Part shown: positions 14,524 through 20,857 of the stretch, piece after piece
Layout: each line of letters opens with the position of its first letter
Position numbering within the stretch: the stretch's first letter is position 1
Source of the DNA: DASZTU01 sp035493835
Lineage (GTDB): Bacteria; Pseudomonadota; Alphaproteobacteria; Rhizobiales; Devosiaceae
Direction: 5' to 3'
DNA: 20,857 nt
NCBI GenBank assembly: GCA_035493835.1
Contig: DATJHO010000078.1
Span: forward strand, 1 to 20,857
The notes under the pieces: model-generated
Databases searched by the model: none
The model's input: the letters and a program-made list of their open reading frames with translations, nothing else
What the model was told of the DNA's origin: nothing
Position numbers and translations under genes: made by a program

Positions 14524-15717
14524 ATGACTACCAGACGTAACGTTATGCTCGGCACATTAGCTGCCGGCGCAAGCATCGCACTTGGCACGAAACTGGCTGC
14601 CGCGCAGGCGGCAGCGAGCTTCCCCAAGCCCAGCCAGCCGCTGACCATCAACGTGGTCGACGTGGCCGGTGACCTGCAATTGAGCCAGCCGGCGCTCGAC
14701 AAGTTCGCCCAGGCTCACCCGGATCTCGTGGCGCGCATGGTCTATACCCAGGCCGACGCCCCCGAGCTCGCCAGCAAGCTCAAGGCGCAGCAGGCCGCCG
14801 GCCGGGTCGATATGGACCTGGTCCTCACCGGCAATGATGCGCTCGCGGCCGGCATCGCCCAGAACCTCTGGGTCGAGATTCTGCCGAAGTATGCATCGAT
14901 GTTCCCCGACCTCGAGCAGCTCTATTCGCCCGGCGCGTACGAGATGCAGCAGATGACCCAGGGGCAGGGTTTTGTTGACGACTGGACGCCGTCGGGCCCG
15001 CTGCTCGAATATGCTCCGGACCGCGTCACGAACGTACCGGATTCGGCTGAAAGCCTCATGGCGTGGGCCAAGGCCAATCCGAACAAGTTCATGTATGCCC
15101 GTCCGGCCAATTCCGGCCCCGGCCGTACCTTCGTAATGGGCCTGCCCTACGTTCTCGGCGACAAGGATCCCAAGGATCCGATCAATGGCTGGGACAAGAC
15201 CTGGGCCTATCTCAAGGAACTGGGCAACTACATCGAATACTATCCGTCCGGCACCACCGCCACGATGAAGGAACTGGGCGACGGCACCCGCGACATCATC
15301 GCGACGACTTGCGGCTGGGACATCAACCCGCGCTACCTCGGCATCGTGCCGCAGGAATACAAGATCGCGACGCTCAAGGGCTTCCATTGGGTCGGCGACG
15401 CCAATTTCATGGCGATTCCGAAGGGCGTTTCCGACGACCGTCTCGGCGTGCTGCTGCAGATCATTGCCTATGTCTTGCAGCCCGCCCAGCAGGCCTTCAT
15501 GTTCGATCACGCCTACATGTATCCCGGCCCGGCGATCAAGAACGTGGCGCTCAGCACCGCGCCGCAGGACAGCCAGGACACGATCAATCAGTTCGGCCGC
15601 CCCGAATATGCATCCCTGATCGCCAACAACCCGGTCGAGCCCCCGCTCGGCAACACCCAGCTCGTCGCCATGTTCGACAAGTGGGATAAGGACATCGGCG
15701 CGGCAAAGCACTCCTAA
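14524..15717 (+). CDS. ABC transporter substrate-binding protein (Fbp/Pot/Afu-like)
   Basis: A 397-aa periplasmic binding protein. The N-terminus MTTRRNVMLGTLAAGASIALGTKLAAA has a twin-arginine (TRRNVML) signal with a cut near AAA, so Tat export is likely. The fold class is that of extracellular solute-binding proteins paired with PotA/FbpC-type ATPases (ligands: polyamines, Fe3+, 2-aminoethylphosphonate, hexose phosphates). The C-terminal FDKWDKDIGAAK resembles this class. There is no lipobox cysteine. ATG at 14524 is chosen because AGGGAG ends 5 bases upstream; a GTG two codons earlier overlaps that site. It lies 32 bases after the NagB-like gene. The ligand is not readable from sequence; a sugar phosphate is proposed from context. 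Confidence 0.88.
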   Translation: MTTRRNVMLGTLAAGASIALGTKLAAAQAAASFPKPSQPLTINVVDVAGDLQLSQPALDKFAQAHPDLVARMVYTQADAPELASKLKAQQAAGRVDMDLVLTGNDALAAGIAQNLWVEILPKYASMFPDLEQLYSPGAYEMQQMTQGQGFVDDWTPSGPLLEYAPDRVTNVPDSAESLMAWAKANPNKFMYARPANSGPGRTFVMGLPYVLGDKDPKDPINGWDKTWAYLKELGNYIEYYPSGTTATMKELGDGTRDIIATTCGWDINPRYLGIVPQEYKIATLKGFHWVGDANFMAIPKGVSDDRLGVLLQIIAYVLQPAQQAFMFDHAYMYPGPAIKNVALSTAPQDSQDTINQFGRPEYASLIANNPVEPPLGNTQLVAMFDKWDKDIGAAKHS

Positions 15718-15727
15718 AACGACGATC

Positions 15728-15753
15728 GGCCCCGGCGGCGATGCCGCCGGGCC
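15728..15753. promoter_or_regulatory. GC-rich hairpin between binding protein and ATPase genes
   Basis: A 9-bp perfect stem CCCGGCGGC (15731-15739) / GCCGCCGGG (15743-15751) with a GAT loop is extended by GG/CC after a bulged C. It starts 10 bases after the binding-protein stop and has no T-run behind it. Placed inside the operon, it looks like a 3'-end stabiliser or partial attenuator that gives more binding protein than membrane components, as known for malE-malF. Confidence 0.6.
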
Positions 15754-15785
15754 ACCCCATGCGCATTTAAGGACCAGGAATTTCG

Positions 15786-16865
15786 ATGACGATCGCTTCT
15801 TCGCGTTTCGACACCTTGGCGCTGGAGGGCATCGGCCGGAGCTTTGGCTCGGTTAACGCCCTGCACGACGTCAATCTTACCATCAAGCGCGGAGAATTCG
15901 TCGCCTTGCTGGGCCCCTCCGGCTGCGGAAAATCGACGACGCTCAACTGCATCGCCGGGCTGCTGCAGATCACCACCGGCCGCATCATGCTCGACGGCAA
16001 GCGCATCGACACGCTGCGCCCGGAAGAGCGGGGCTTCGGCATGGTGTTTCAGAATTACGCGCTGTTCCCGCACATGACAGTGCGCCAGAACATCGGCTTC
16101 GGCCTCAAGATGCGCAACGTCGCCAAGGATGAGGCCGCCCGCCGCATCGAGGAAGCCGTGCGGCTCGTGCGGCTGCAGGGACAGGAAGACAAGCTGCCCG
16201 GCCAGCTCTCCGGCGGCCAGCAGCAGCGCGTCTCGATCGCGCGTGCGGTCGTCATCGAGCCGCCGCTGGTGCTGATGGACGAGCCGCTTTCCAACCTCGA
16301 CGCCAAGCTCAGGCTGGAGATGCGTGCCGAAATCCGCCGCATCCACAATACCCTCGGCGCGACGACTGTTTATGTGACGCACGACCAGGACGAGGCGCTG
16401 TCGCTCGCCGATCGAATTGTCGTGCTTCGCGACGGCACCATCCGCCAGATCGGGCGGCCCAGCGAACTCTATGAGGCGCCCGACGACGTCGAGGTCGCCG
16501 AATTCATGGGCTTCCGCAACCGCCTCGAGGGGCGCTGCGTCAGCAATGGCGCTGGCCTCGTCCGGCTGGAGACGGACCATGGCGTGCTCACCGGCCGCGC
16601 CCGGCACTCGCTCACCGACGGGGCAGCGGCGGTTGCGCTGTGCCGCACCGAAGACCTGTGCGTTGCGGCGACCGGTGCGGATGGCATCCGCGCGACGGTC
16701 GACGCGGTCGAGTATCGCGGTCGCGAATTCGTCGGCAGCGCTCATACGCCGGGTGGCACCCAGGTGACCTTCCGCTCCGAACACGAAACGGAGCTGGGCA
16801 AGGATGTGACGTTGGTCGCCGATCCCCAGCGTGTCCTCATCTTCCAGGCGCGGCGAGGTAACTGA
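15786..16865 (+). CDS. ABC transporter ATPase (PotA/FbpC/MalK-type)
   Basis: A 359-aa nucleotide-binding subunit with the C-terminal TOBE/OB regulatory domain of the PotA/FbpC/UgpC group. Walker A is GPSGCGKS (43-50), the Q-loop is Q89 (MVFQNYALFPHMTV), the signature is LSGGQQQR (141-148), Walker B is LVLMDEP (161-167), and the H-switch is H199 (VTHDQDEA). The TOBE part begins around residue 240 (FMGFRNRLEGR). ATG at 15786 follows AGGAA. The stop shares a base with the next start (TGATG), giving coupling to the permease gene. Confidence 0.94.
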   Translation: MTIASSRFDTLALEGIGRSFGSVNALHDVNLTIKRGEFVALLGPSGCGKSTTLNCIAGLLQITTGRIMLDGKRIDTLRPEERGFGMVFQNYALFPHMTVRQNIGFGLKMRNVAKDEAARRIEEAVRLVRLQGQEDKLPGQLSGGQQQRVSIARAVVIEPPLVLMDEPLSNLDAKLRLEMRAEIRRIHNTLGATTVYVTHDQDEALSLADRIVVLRDGTIRQIGRPSELYEAPDDVEVAEFMGFRNRLEGRCVSNGAGLVRLETDHGVLTGRARHSLTDGAAAVALCRTEDLCVAATGADGIRATVDAVEYRGREFVGSAHTPGGTQVTFRSEHETELGKDVTLVADPQRVLIFQARRGN

Positions 16866-17764
16866 TGACCATCGCCGTTTCTGAACCCCGGCTGACATTC
16901 CGGCAGCGGCTCGCCGTGCGCGAGATCGACGGCGTCTCGCTGCTGGTCGTGCCGGCGCTGCTCGTTGTGATCGCGCTGTTCGTCTATCCCTTCCTCTATG
17001 GCGTCATCCTGTCGCTGCAGCCGATGAAGGGCGGCGGATTGTTCGCCAACTATATCGCGTTCTTTTCAGACCCCTATTCCTACAACACCATTCTTTTGAC
17101 ATTGAACCTGGCGCTGCCGGTCACGGTGTTCAGCCTGGTGCTGGCGCTGCCGATCGCCTTCCGCGTCCGGCTGATGAAAAGGCAGCGTATCCTGACCACC
17201 ATCCTGGTGATCCCGATTACGCTGGGTACCGTGCTGGTGGCCGATGGCCTGCTGAACTATCTGGGGCCGCAGGGCTGGTTCAACCGCGTGCTGCTGGCGA
17301 TGCATCTGATCGCCCATCCGCTGCGGATGACCCACAACTATTGGGGCGTGTTCGTCTCGCTGCTGATCACCGGCTTTCCCTTCACCTTCCTGATGACGCT
17401 TTCCTACGTCTCGGGCGTCGATCCGGCGCTCGAACGCGCAGGCGCCACGCTGGGCGCAGGTGCAGCGCGGCGCTTCTGGCACATCTACATGCCGCTGCTG
17501 GTGCCGGGGCTGGCCATCAATTTCTGCCTTTCCTTCGTGCAGAACTTTTCGGTGTTCCCTTCGGCGGAACTCCTCGGCGCACCCGCCGGGGAAACCCGCG
17601 TGATGGCAATCGCCGCCTATGAGGCCGCCTTCCAGCACTTCGATTATTCAATGGGCTCGGCGATCGCCATCATCATGGCCATCGTGCAACTGGTAATCGT
17701 GGGTCTCGTGCTGGCCGGCAGAAACTTCTTCTATCGTGGCTCGACCACCGGCGGGAAAGGCTGA
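16865..17764 (+). CDS. ABC transporter permease (PotB/FbpB-type)
   Basis: A 299-aa inner-membrane protein with six predicted spans: LLVVPALLVVIALFVYPFLY, TLNLALPVTVFSLVLALPIA, ILTTILVIPITLGTVLVADG, WGVFVSLLITGFPFTFLMTL, LVPGLAINFCLSFVQNF and AIAIIMAIVQLVIVGLVLAG. The coupling loop is ERAGATLGAGAARRFWHIYMPLLVPG (from about residue 195), which contacts the ATPase. It overlaps the ATPase stop by one base and is followed by its partner permease 4 bases after its own stop. Confidence 0.93.
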   Translation: MTIAVSEPRLTFRQRLAVREIDGVSLLVVPALLVVIALFVYPFLYGVILSLQPMKGGGLFANYIAFFSDPYSYNTILLTLNLALPVTVFSLVLALPIAFRVRLMKRQRILTTILVIPITLGTVLVADGLLNYLGPQGWFNRVLLAMHLIAHPLRMTHNYWGVFVSLLITGFPFTFLMTLSYVSGVDPALERAGATLGAGAARRFWHIYMPLLVPGLAINFCLSFVQNFSVFPSAELLGAPAGETRVMAIAAYEAAFQHFDYSMGSAIAIIMAIVQLVIVGLVLAGRNFFYRGSTTGGKG

Positions 17765-17768
17765 TCCA

Positions 17769-18596
17769 ATGATCCGAGATACAACCGTTGGCTCCAAGCT
17801 CTGGTCAATCGTCGTCTGGGTAGTCACCGGCTTCTTCATACTCAACGTCGCCGCCATGATGGCGACGGTGGTGCTGAATTCCTTCGCGACCCGCTGGCTG
17901 CAATCCTGGCTGCCGGCGGCCTATACGACCCGCTGGTACATCGCCTCCTGGAAGGAGTTCCAGCTCGATCAGGTTCTCATCGTTACCTTCGAGATCGTGT
18001 TCGTGGTGGTGCTGCTGTCGGGGCTGCTCGGGGTACCCGCGGCCTATGCTCTGGCCCGCCGGAACTTTCCGGGCAAGAAGTTCGCCATGCTGCTGTTCCT
18101 GCTGCCGCTGCTGGTGCCGCCGATGACGTTCGGCATTCCGCTGGCGACGGTGCTCTACCAGGTGGGCGTTGGCGGTGCGTTCTGGGGTGTGGTCTTGGCC
18201 AATCTGGTGCCGTCGGTGCCGTTCGTCGCGATCGTCTTGGTGCCCTTCATCGAGCAGATCGATCCCAAGATCGAGGCGGCGGCCCATGTGTTCGGCGCCA
18301 ACATCTTCCAGCTCTTCCGCCATGTGATGCTACCGATGCTGTTGCCGGGCGTGCTTGCTGCGCTGCTGCTCGTGCTGGTCAGGACCATCGCCATGTTCGA
18401 GCTGAGCTTCCTCGTCTCCGGCCCGAGCAGCCAGACGCTGGTGGTGGCGCTCTATTATTCGGTGTTTGCCTCGGGCGTTCGCGCCGGCCAGTCGATCGAC
18501 GCCATGGCGGTGCTCTATACCGTCACGACTTTGATCTGGCTGTTGATCGCGCTGCGCTTCGTCAATCCGACGCAGATCGTCGGCCGGGCACGGTAG
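17769..18596 (+). CDS. ABC transporter permease (PotC-type)
   Basis: A 275-aa inner-membrane protein and the last gene of the operon. It has an N-terminal span (IVVWVVTGFFILNVAAMMATVVLNSF), then five more. The coupling loop is IEAAAHVFGANIFQLFRHVMLPMLLPGV. The chosen ATG at 17769 begins MIRDTTVGSKLWS and is preceded by GGAAAGG about 8 bases away in the tail of the upstream permease; a possible start 33 bases earlier lies wholly inside that gene. A strong intrinsic terminator follows 30 bases after the stop. Confidence 0.92.
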   Translation: MIRDTTVGSKLWSIVVWVVTGFFILNVAAMMATVVLNSFATRWLQSWLPAAYTTRWYIASWKEFQLDQVLIVTFEIVFVVVLLSGLLGVPAAYALARRNFPGKKFAMLLFLLPLLVPPMTFGIPLATVLYQVGVGGAFWGVVLANLVPSVPFVAIVLVPFIEQIDPKIEAAAHVFGANIFQLFRHVMLPMLLPGVLAALLLVLVRTIAMFELSFLVSGPSSQTLVVALYYSVFASGVRAGQSIDAMAVLYTVTTLIWLLIALRFVNPTQIVGRAR

Positions 18597-18625
18597 CCAT
18601 TTACGGCTCAGGCTGCGCAATTCAG

Positions 18626-18665
18626 AACGGCCGCGATCGAACAGGATCGCGGCCGTTTTCTTTTG
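18626..18665 (+). terminator. Intrinsic terminator of lacI-nagB-ABC operon
   Basis: A perfect 13-bp stem AACGGCCGCGATC (18626-18638) / GATCGCGGCCGTT (18645-18657) with loop GAACAG runs straight into TTTTCTTTT. It lies 30 bases past the last permease stop. This is a textbook Rho-independent terminator and defines the right end of the operon. Confidence 0.93.
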
Positions 18666-18724
18666 CGGCCGCGATGCGCTAGACAGAACTGATCGCGGGC
18701 GGGGTTAGCTGGAGCGGGGCGGGG

Positions 18725-20068
18725 TTGCCGGAAGTTATTGAGACAGGACCGGACACCCCCGTGCGGAACCCGGCCTGGCACTATGCCCGGGCCGAGGAGA
18801 AGCGGGCGACCGGCGACGAACTGGCGGCGCTCGCGCATCTGATCGCCGCCCAGACACTGGATTCATACGCGGCGAACCCGGCGCTAGCTTCGGCGCGGGC
18901 GCTTTGCGATGTCGCGACCGGCTATTTCATGAAGGGCGACCGACAGACGGCGGCGTACTGGTATCGCCTGGTGCTGGCGCTCGACCCGAGGATGGCCGTT
19001 CCCTACCAGAACCTTGCGGCCATTTATGACGGCATGGGGCGTCAGGCGGAGGCGGACGCCTGCCGGCAGCAGGCCTACAAGATCCAGCGGGTGTTCGTCG
19101 ATGAGGTCGGAACGCCGGCGCATCGGGTGCTCGTCCTCTGTACCGGCCAGGCCGCGGGCAATATCGGGTTCGAGGTGTTGCTGCCGACCCGCACCTTCGC
19201 CCGGATCAAATATGCCATCGACTTCGCCGCGGAGGAGGAAGATGGCGCGCTGCCCCCTTTCGACCTGGTGTTCAACGCCATCGGCGAGCCGGACATCGCG
19301 GCCCGGCTGGATGAGAGGCTGAGGCGCTTTGCCCTCAATTGCGATCGTCCGCTGCTGAACGCCCCCCAGGCGGTGATCGAGACGCAACGCCAGCGGCTTC
19401 CCGGCTTGCTGGCCGAACTCGAGGGCGTGGTGGCACCGGCCTGTATCCGCAGTGATCAGGCGCCGGGGGCAGGCGGCGATCGGGCCAGGCAACTGGCCGA
19501 AGCCGGGCTTGCGTTTCCCCTGCTCGCCCGACCGGCCGCCGCGCATGGTGGGGCAGGGCTGGTGCGCTGCGACAATGTCGAGGCGCTTGATGCCTGGCTG
19601 GGACAGATGCAGGGCGAGTTCTACCTGACCGCGTTCCACGACTCTGCCGATGCCGCCGGCTATTACCGTAAATACCGCATGATCTGCATCGGCGGGCAGG
19701 CCTTCCCCTATCATCTGGCCATCTCGCGCGACTGGATGGTGCACTACTTTTCGGCCGACATGGAACGCCACCCCTGGAAGGTCGAGGAGGAGCGCCGCTT
19801 CCTCGCCGACCCCGCAGCGGTGTTGGGCAAGCGGGCCATTAACGCCATTGCGGGCATCGGACAGCGGCTCTGGCTCGACTATGGCGGTATCGACTTTACC
19901 GTGCTGCCGGACGGGCGTGTGCTGGTCTTCGAGGCCAACGCGACCATGCTGGTCCACCCCGAGCGAAATGACGGCCCGCTGGCGCACAAGAACGTCTATG
20001 TCGAGCGCATCGTCGCCGCTTTTGGGCAGATGCTGGCCGACCGACGCCAAACCCTCCCCGGGCAATAG
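18725..20068 (+). CDS. TPR plus ATP-grasp fusion protein, function unknown
   Basis: A 447-aa soluble protein. Residues ~30-125 are TPR-like helical repeats (TAAYWYRLVLALDPRMAVPYQNLAAIYDGMGRQAEADACRQQAYKI). Residues ~133-235 look like a pre-ATP-grasp domain (RVLVLCTGQAAGNIGFEVLLPTRTF, FDLVFNAIGEPD). Residues ~255-435 are ATP-grasp: FPLLARP (265-270), HGGAGL, YYRKYRMICIGG (K316, R318), GGIDFTVLPDGRVLVFEANATM with likely metal ligands D390, E403 and N405. The position usually held by an ATP-binding Lys is R269. ATP-grasp enzymes ligate a carboxylate to an amine or thiol; the partners are unknown here. The start is uncertain: TTG 18725 gives the longest frame with a G-rich upstream, and GTG 18761 is the alternative. 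It has its own unit after the terminator. Confidence 0.85.
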   Translation: MPEVIETGPDTPVRNPAWHYARAEEKRATGDELAALAHLIAAQTLDSYAANPALASARALCDVATGYFMKGDRQTAAYWYRLVLALDPRMAVPYQNLAAIYDGMGRQAEADACRQQAYKIQRVFVDEVGTPAHRVLVLCTGQAAGNIGFEVLLPTRTFARIKYAIDFAAEEEDGALPPFDLVFNAIGEPDIAARLDERLRRFALNCDRPLLNAPQAVIETQRQRLPGLLAELEGVVAPACIRSDQAPGAGGDRARQLAEAGLAFPLLARPAAAHGGAGLVRCDNVEALDAWLGQMQGEFYLTAFHDSADAAGYYRKYRMICIGGQAFPYHLAISRDWMVHYFSADMERHPWKVEEERRFLADPAAVLGKRAINAIAGIGQRLWLDYGGIDFTVLPDGRVLVFEANATMLVHPERNDGPLAHKNVYVERIVAAFGQMLADRRQTLPGQ

Positions 20069-20090
20069 CCGGGGCAGGGGCCCGGCCTTT
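20068..20090 (+). terminator. Terminator-like hairpin after ATP-grasp gene
   Basis: A 6-bp stem GCCGGG (20068-20073) / CCCGGC (20081-20086) with a 7-base loop is followed by CTTT. It begins at the last base of the ATP-grasp stop codon and lies between two convergent genes. The T-run is short, so efficiency is doubtful. Confidence 0.4.
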
Positions 20091-20361
20091 AAGCGTGATA
20101 GTTTCCGCCGAGCGAGGACATCCACCGAGAGCCCTCGACGATCTCCGAGATAATCCGCTCGGTGTTCTCCTCGATGAGCTGCATATCGAGCCCCGCCAAT
20201 TCCGCCCCGACAATCGAGGCAGGGACCGCGAAAACCGCCTCGCTTTTAGCCCGCTCCAATAGATCTTCCCGGCCGAGGGCGATCAGGGCGGCAACTGCGT
20301 GCCGCGCGAGATGCAGTGCAGCCATGGTTTGCGCAACCGCTTTTTCCCGTTCGCCTGCCAA
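20089..20361 (-). CDS. Small hypothetical protein, 90 aa
   Basis: A 90-aa soluble protein of unknown function, mostly helical: an N-terminal AGEREKAVAQTMAALHLARHAVAALIALGREDLLERAKSEAVFA stretch and a C-terminal IEENTERIISEIVEGSRWMSSLGGNYHA. The start is TTG at 20361; GAAAGGAA sits 7-8 bases upstream on the minus strand, which makes this start credible. It is convergent with the ATP-grasp gene, 20 bases apart. A longer overlapping minus-strand frame runs across its 5' half but lacks such a site. I cannot assign a family. Confidence 0.6.
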   Translation of the reverse strand: MAGEREKAVAQTMAALHLARHAVAALIALGREDLLERAKSEAVFAVPASIVGAELAGLDMQLIEENTERIISEIVEGSRWMSSLGGNYHA

Positions 20362-20438
20362 TTCCGAGTTCCTTTCAAAGCGGCGCGACCATCACCCGGC
20401 AGGGCCGCGGAGTCACCCTGAACAAACCAGCATTCCTC

Positions 20439-20485
20439 GACCAAGCGAGGCAGGAAAAATTGGACCAAGCGAGGCAGGAAAATTG
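20439..20485. repeat. Two-copy tandem repeat, 24/23 bp
   Basis: The unit GACCAAGCGAGGCAGGAAAA(A)ATTG occurs twice back to back (20439-20462 and 20463-20485), the second copy lacking one A in the A-run. It lies in the gap between the 90-aa gene and the right-edge gene. The slip in the A-run argues against a conserved reading frame through it. Confidence 0.85.
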
Positions 20486-20736
20486 CGGGCCAAGGGCGAT
20501 GACCAGGATCGCCCAAAAACACCCTCGCGGCTTCCGCAGTTCTGGCGTCAAGCACTTTAGTAGAGCGCCACGATGGTGGGGCCCTGCTCGCCATCCCCCT
20601 GAGATCGCTCAAAGGATGCCTCAAGCAGCGTACTCCCGCGACTATGTCTATCTGTCGCGTCTAGCTGGAAGTGATATGCTTGTCGCCGTGATGTTGCTTT
20701 CAGATATATGGGCGATGTCCTAATATACATTTCACC

Positions 20737-20762
20737 TGTTGCAACATCTGTTTCCAGGAAAC
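20737..20762. promoter_or_regulatory. Operator-like dyads before right-edge gene
   Basis: TGTTGCAACA (20737-20746) is a perfect 10-bp palindrome. Four bases on, GTTTCC-A-GGAAAC (20750-20762) is a perfect 6-bp inverted pair around a single base. Both lie 40-60 bases before the ATG at 20800, where operators usually sit. Which regulator would bind them is unknown. Confidence 0.5.
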
Positions 20763-20799
20763 CAAGATGAACCGGCAAGGCGGTTCGAGGGAGGATGGA

Positions 20800-20857
20800 A
20801 TGAAGCATCTATTGGGAGCCGTCAGCGCAGTGGCCCTGATGGCGGCGGGCACGATGG
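20800..20857 (+). CDS. Start of an exported protein (cut by window edge)
   Basis: Only the first 19 codons are present: MKHLLGAVSAVALMAAGTM, a typical signal peptide n- and h-region. AGGGAGG (20788-20794) lies 5 bases upstream of the ATG, a very strong ribosome binding site. The combination of long regulated leader, strong site and signal peptide resembles a binding-protein gene at the head of an ABC importer operon, but the product cannot be known from this fragment. Confidence 0.75.
   Translation, partial: MKHLLGAVSAVALMAAGTM

Larger units (their letters stand above)
20362..20799. other. Gene-free right intergenic region
   Basis: No credible gene is seen in these 438 bases. They hold a 24-bp tandem repeat (20439-20485), two short operator-like dyads (20737-20762) and a relatively AT-rich segment from about 20640 to 20760 that probably carries the promoter of the exported protein at the right edge. 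TAATAT (20721-20726) is a possible -10, but no well-spaced -35 is evident. The small open frames crossing it on either strand lack ribosome binding sites. Confidence 0.6.

Noticed and set aside
14557..15711. A 384-codon minus-strand open frame
   Set aside because: Antisense to the binding protein with the Tat signal; composition is His/Arg/Gly-rich noise.
15714..16898. A 394-codon minus-strand open frame
   Set aside because: Antisense to the PotA-type ATPase gene with all its Walker motifs.
18884..20125. A 413-codon minus-strand open frame
   Set aside because: Antisense to the TPR/ATP-grasp gene; no signal or motif in the translation.
20283..20624. A 113-codon minus-strand open frame over the tandem repeat
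   Set aside because: It overlaps the better-supported 90-aa gene, has no ribosome binding site, and the one-base slip between the two repeat copies argues against selection on the frame.
20557..20808. An 83-codon minus-strand open frame at the right edge
   Set aside because: It runs antisense through the regulatory region and start of the exported-protein gene; no start signal.

Overview
The window looks like a chromosomal piece of a high-GC alphaproteobacterium of the Hyphomicrobiales (Rhizobiales). The evidence is a TIGR02301-family protein, the YgfZ-type protein next to an HD hydrolase, dense high-GC coding on both strands, and the TCCTTCGACAAGCTCAGGAT class of intergenic repeat. Devosia or a relative is my guess, but nothing in the sequence fixes the genus. 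I see no rRNA, tRNA, CRISPR array, phage gene, transposase or integrase.

Left part (1-3061): a gene-free 309 bases with a GC-rich REP-like element, then four housekeeping-type genes on the minus strand: an HD-domain phosphohydrolase, a YgfZ/GcvT-like folate-binding protein, a 92-aa protein of unknown function, and a small exported TIGR02301 protein. A mosaic of inverted repeats separates the first two. A lone 14-bp palindrome lies upstream of the 92-aa gene.

Middle-left part (3062-11480): a tight minus-strand operon running permease, permease, ATPase, ATPase, solute-binding protein, CocE/NonD hydrolase. It is a complete dipeptide/oligopeptide-type (Dpp/Opp) importer followed by a cytoplasmic serine hydrolase that probably acts on the imported compound. 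A LysR-type regulator is transcribed divergently from it. A second serine hydrolase (alpha/beta fold) lies downstream of the LysR gene on the plus strand.

Middle-right part (12543-18665): a self-contained plus-strand operon with visible control signals. A TTGACA -35 box and two abutting perfect TGAAACCGGTTTCA palindromes precede a LacI-type regulator. The regulator gene runs directly into a NagB-like amino-sugar-phosphate deaminase/isomerase and a binding-protein-dependent ABC importer of the Fbp/Pot/Afu class (binding protein, ATPase, two permeases). A 13-bp GC-rich hairpin with a T-run ends the unit. Importer plus sugar-phosphate isomerase, with no sugar kinase, suggests uptake of an already phosphorylated (amino)sugar. 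This is the most interesting hypothesis in the window.

Right part (18666-20857): a TPR plus ATP-grasp fusion protein of unknown function, a 90-aa convergent small gene, a roughly 440-base gene-free stretch with a 24-bp tandem repeat and two operator-like inverted repeats, and the first 19 codons of an exported protein cut by the window edge.
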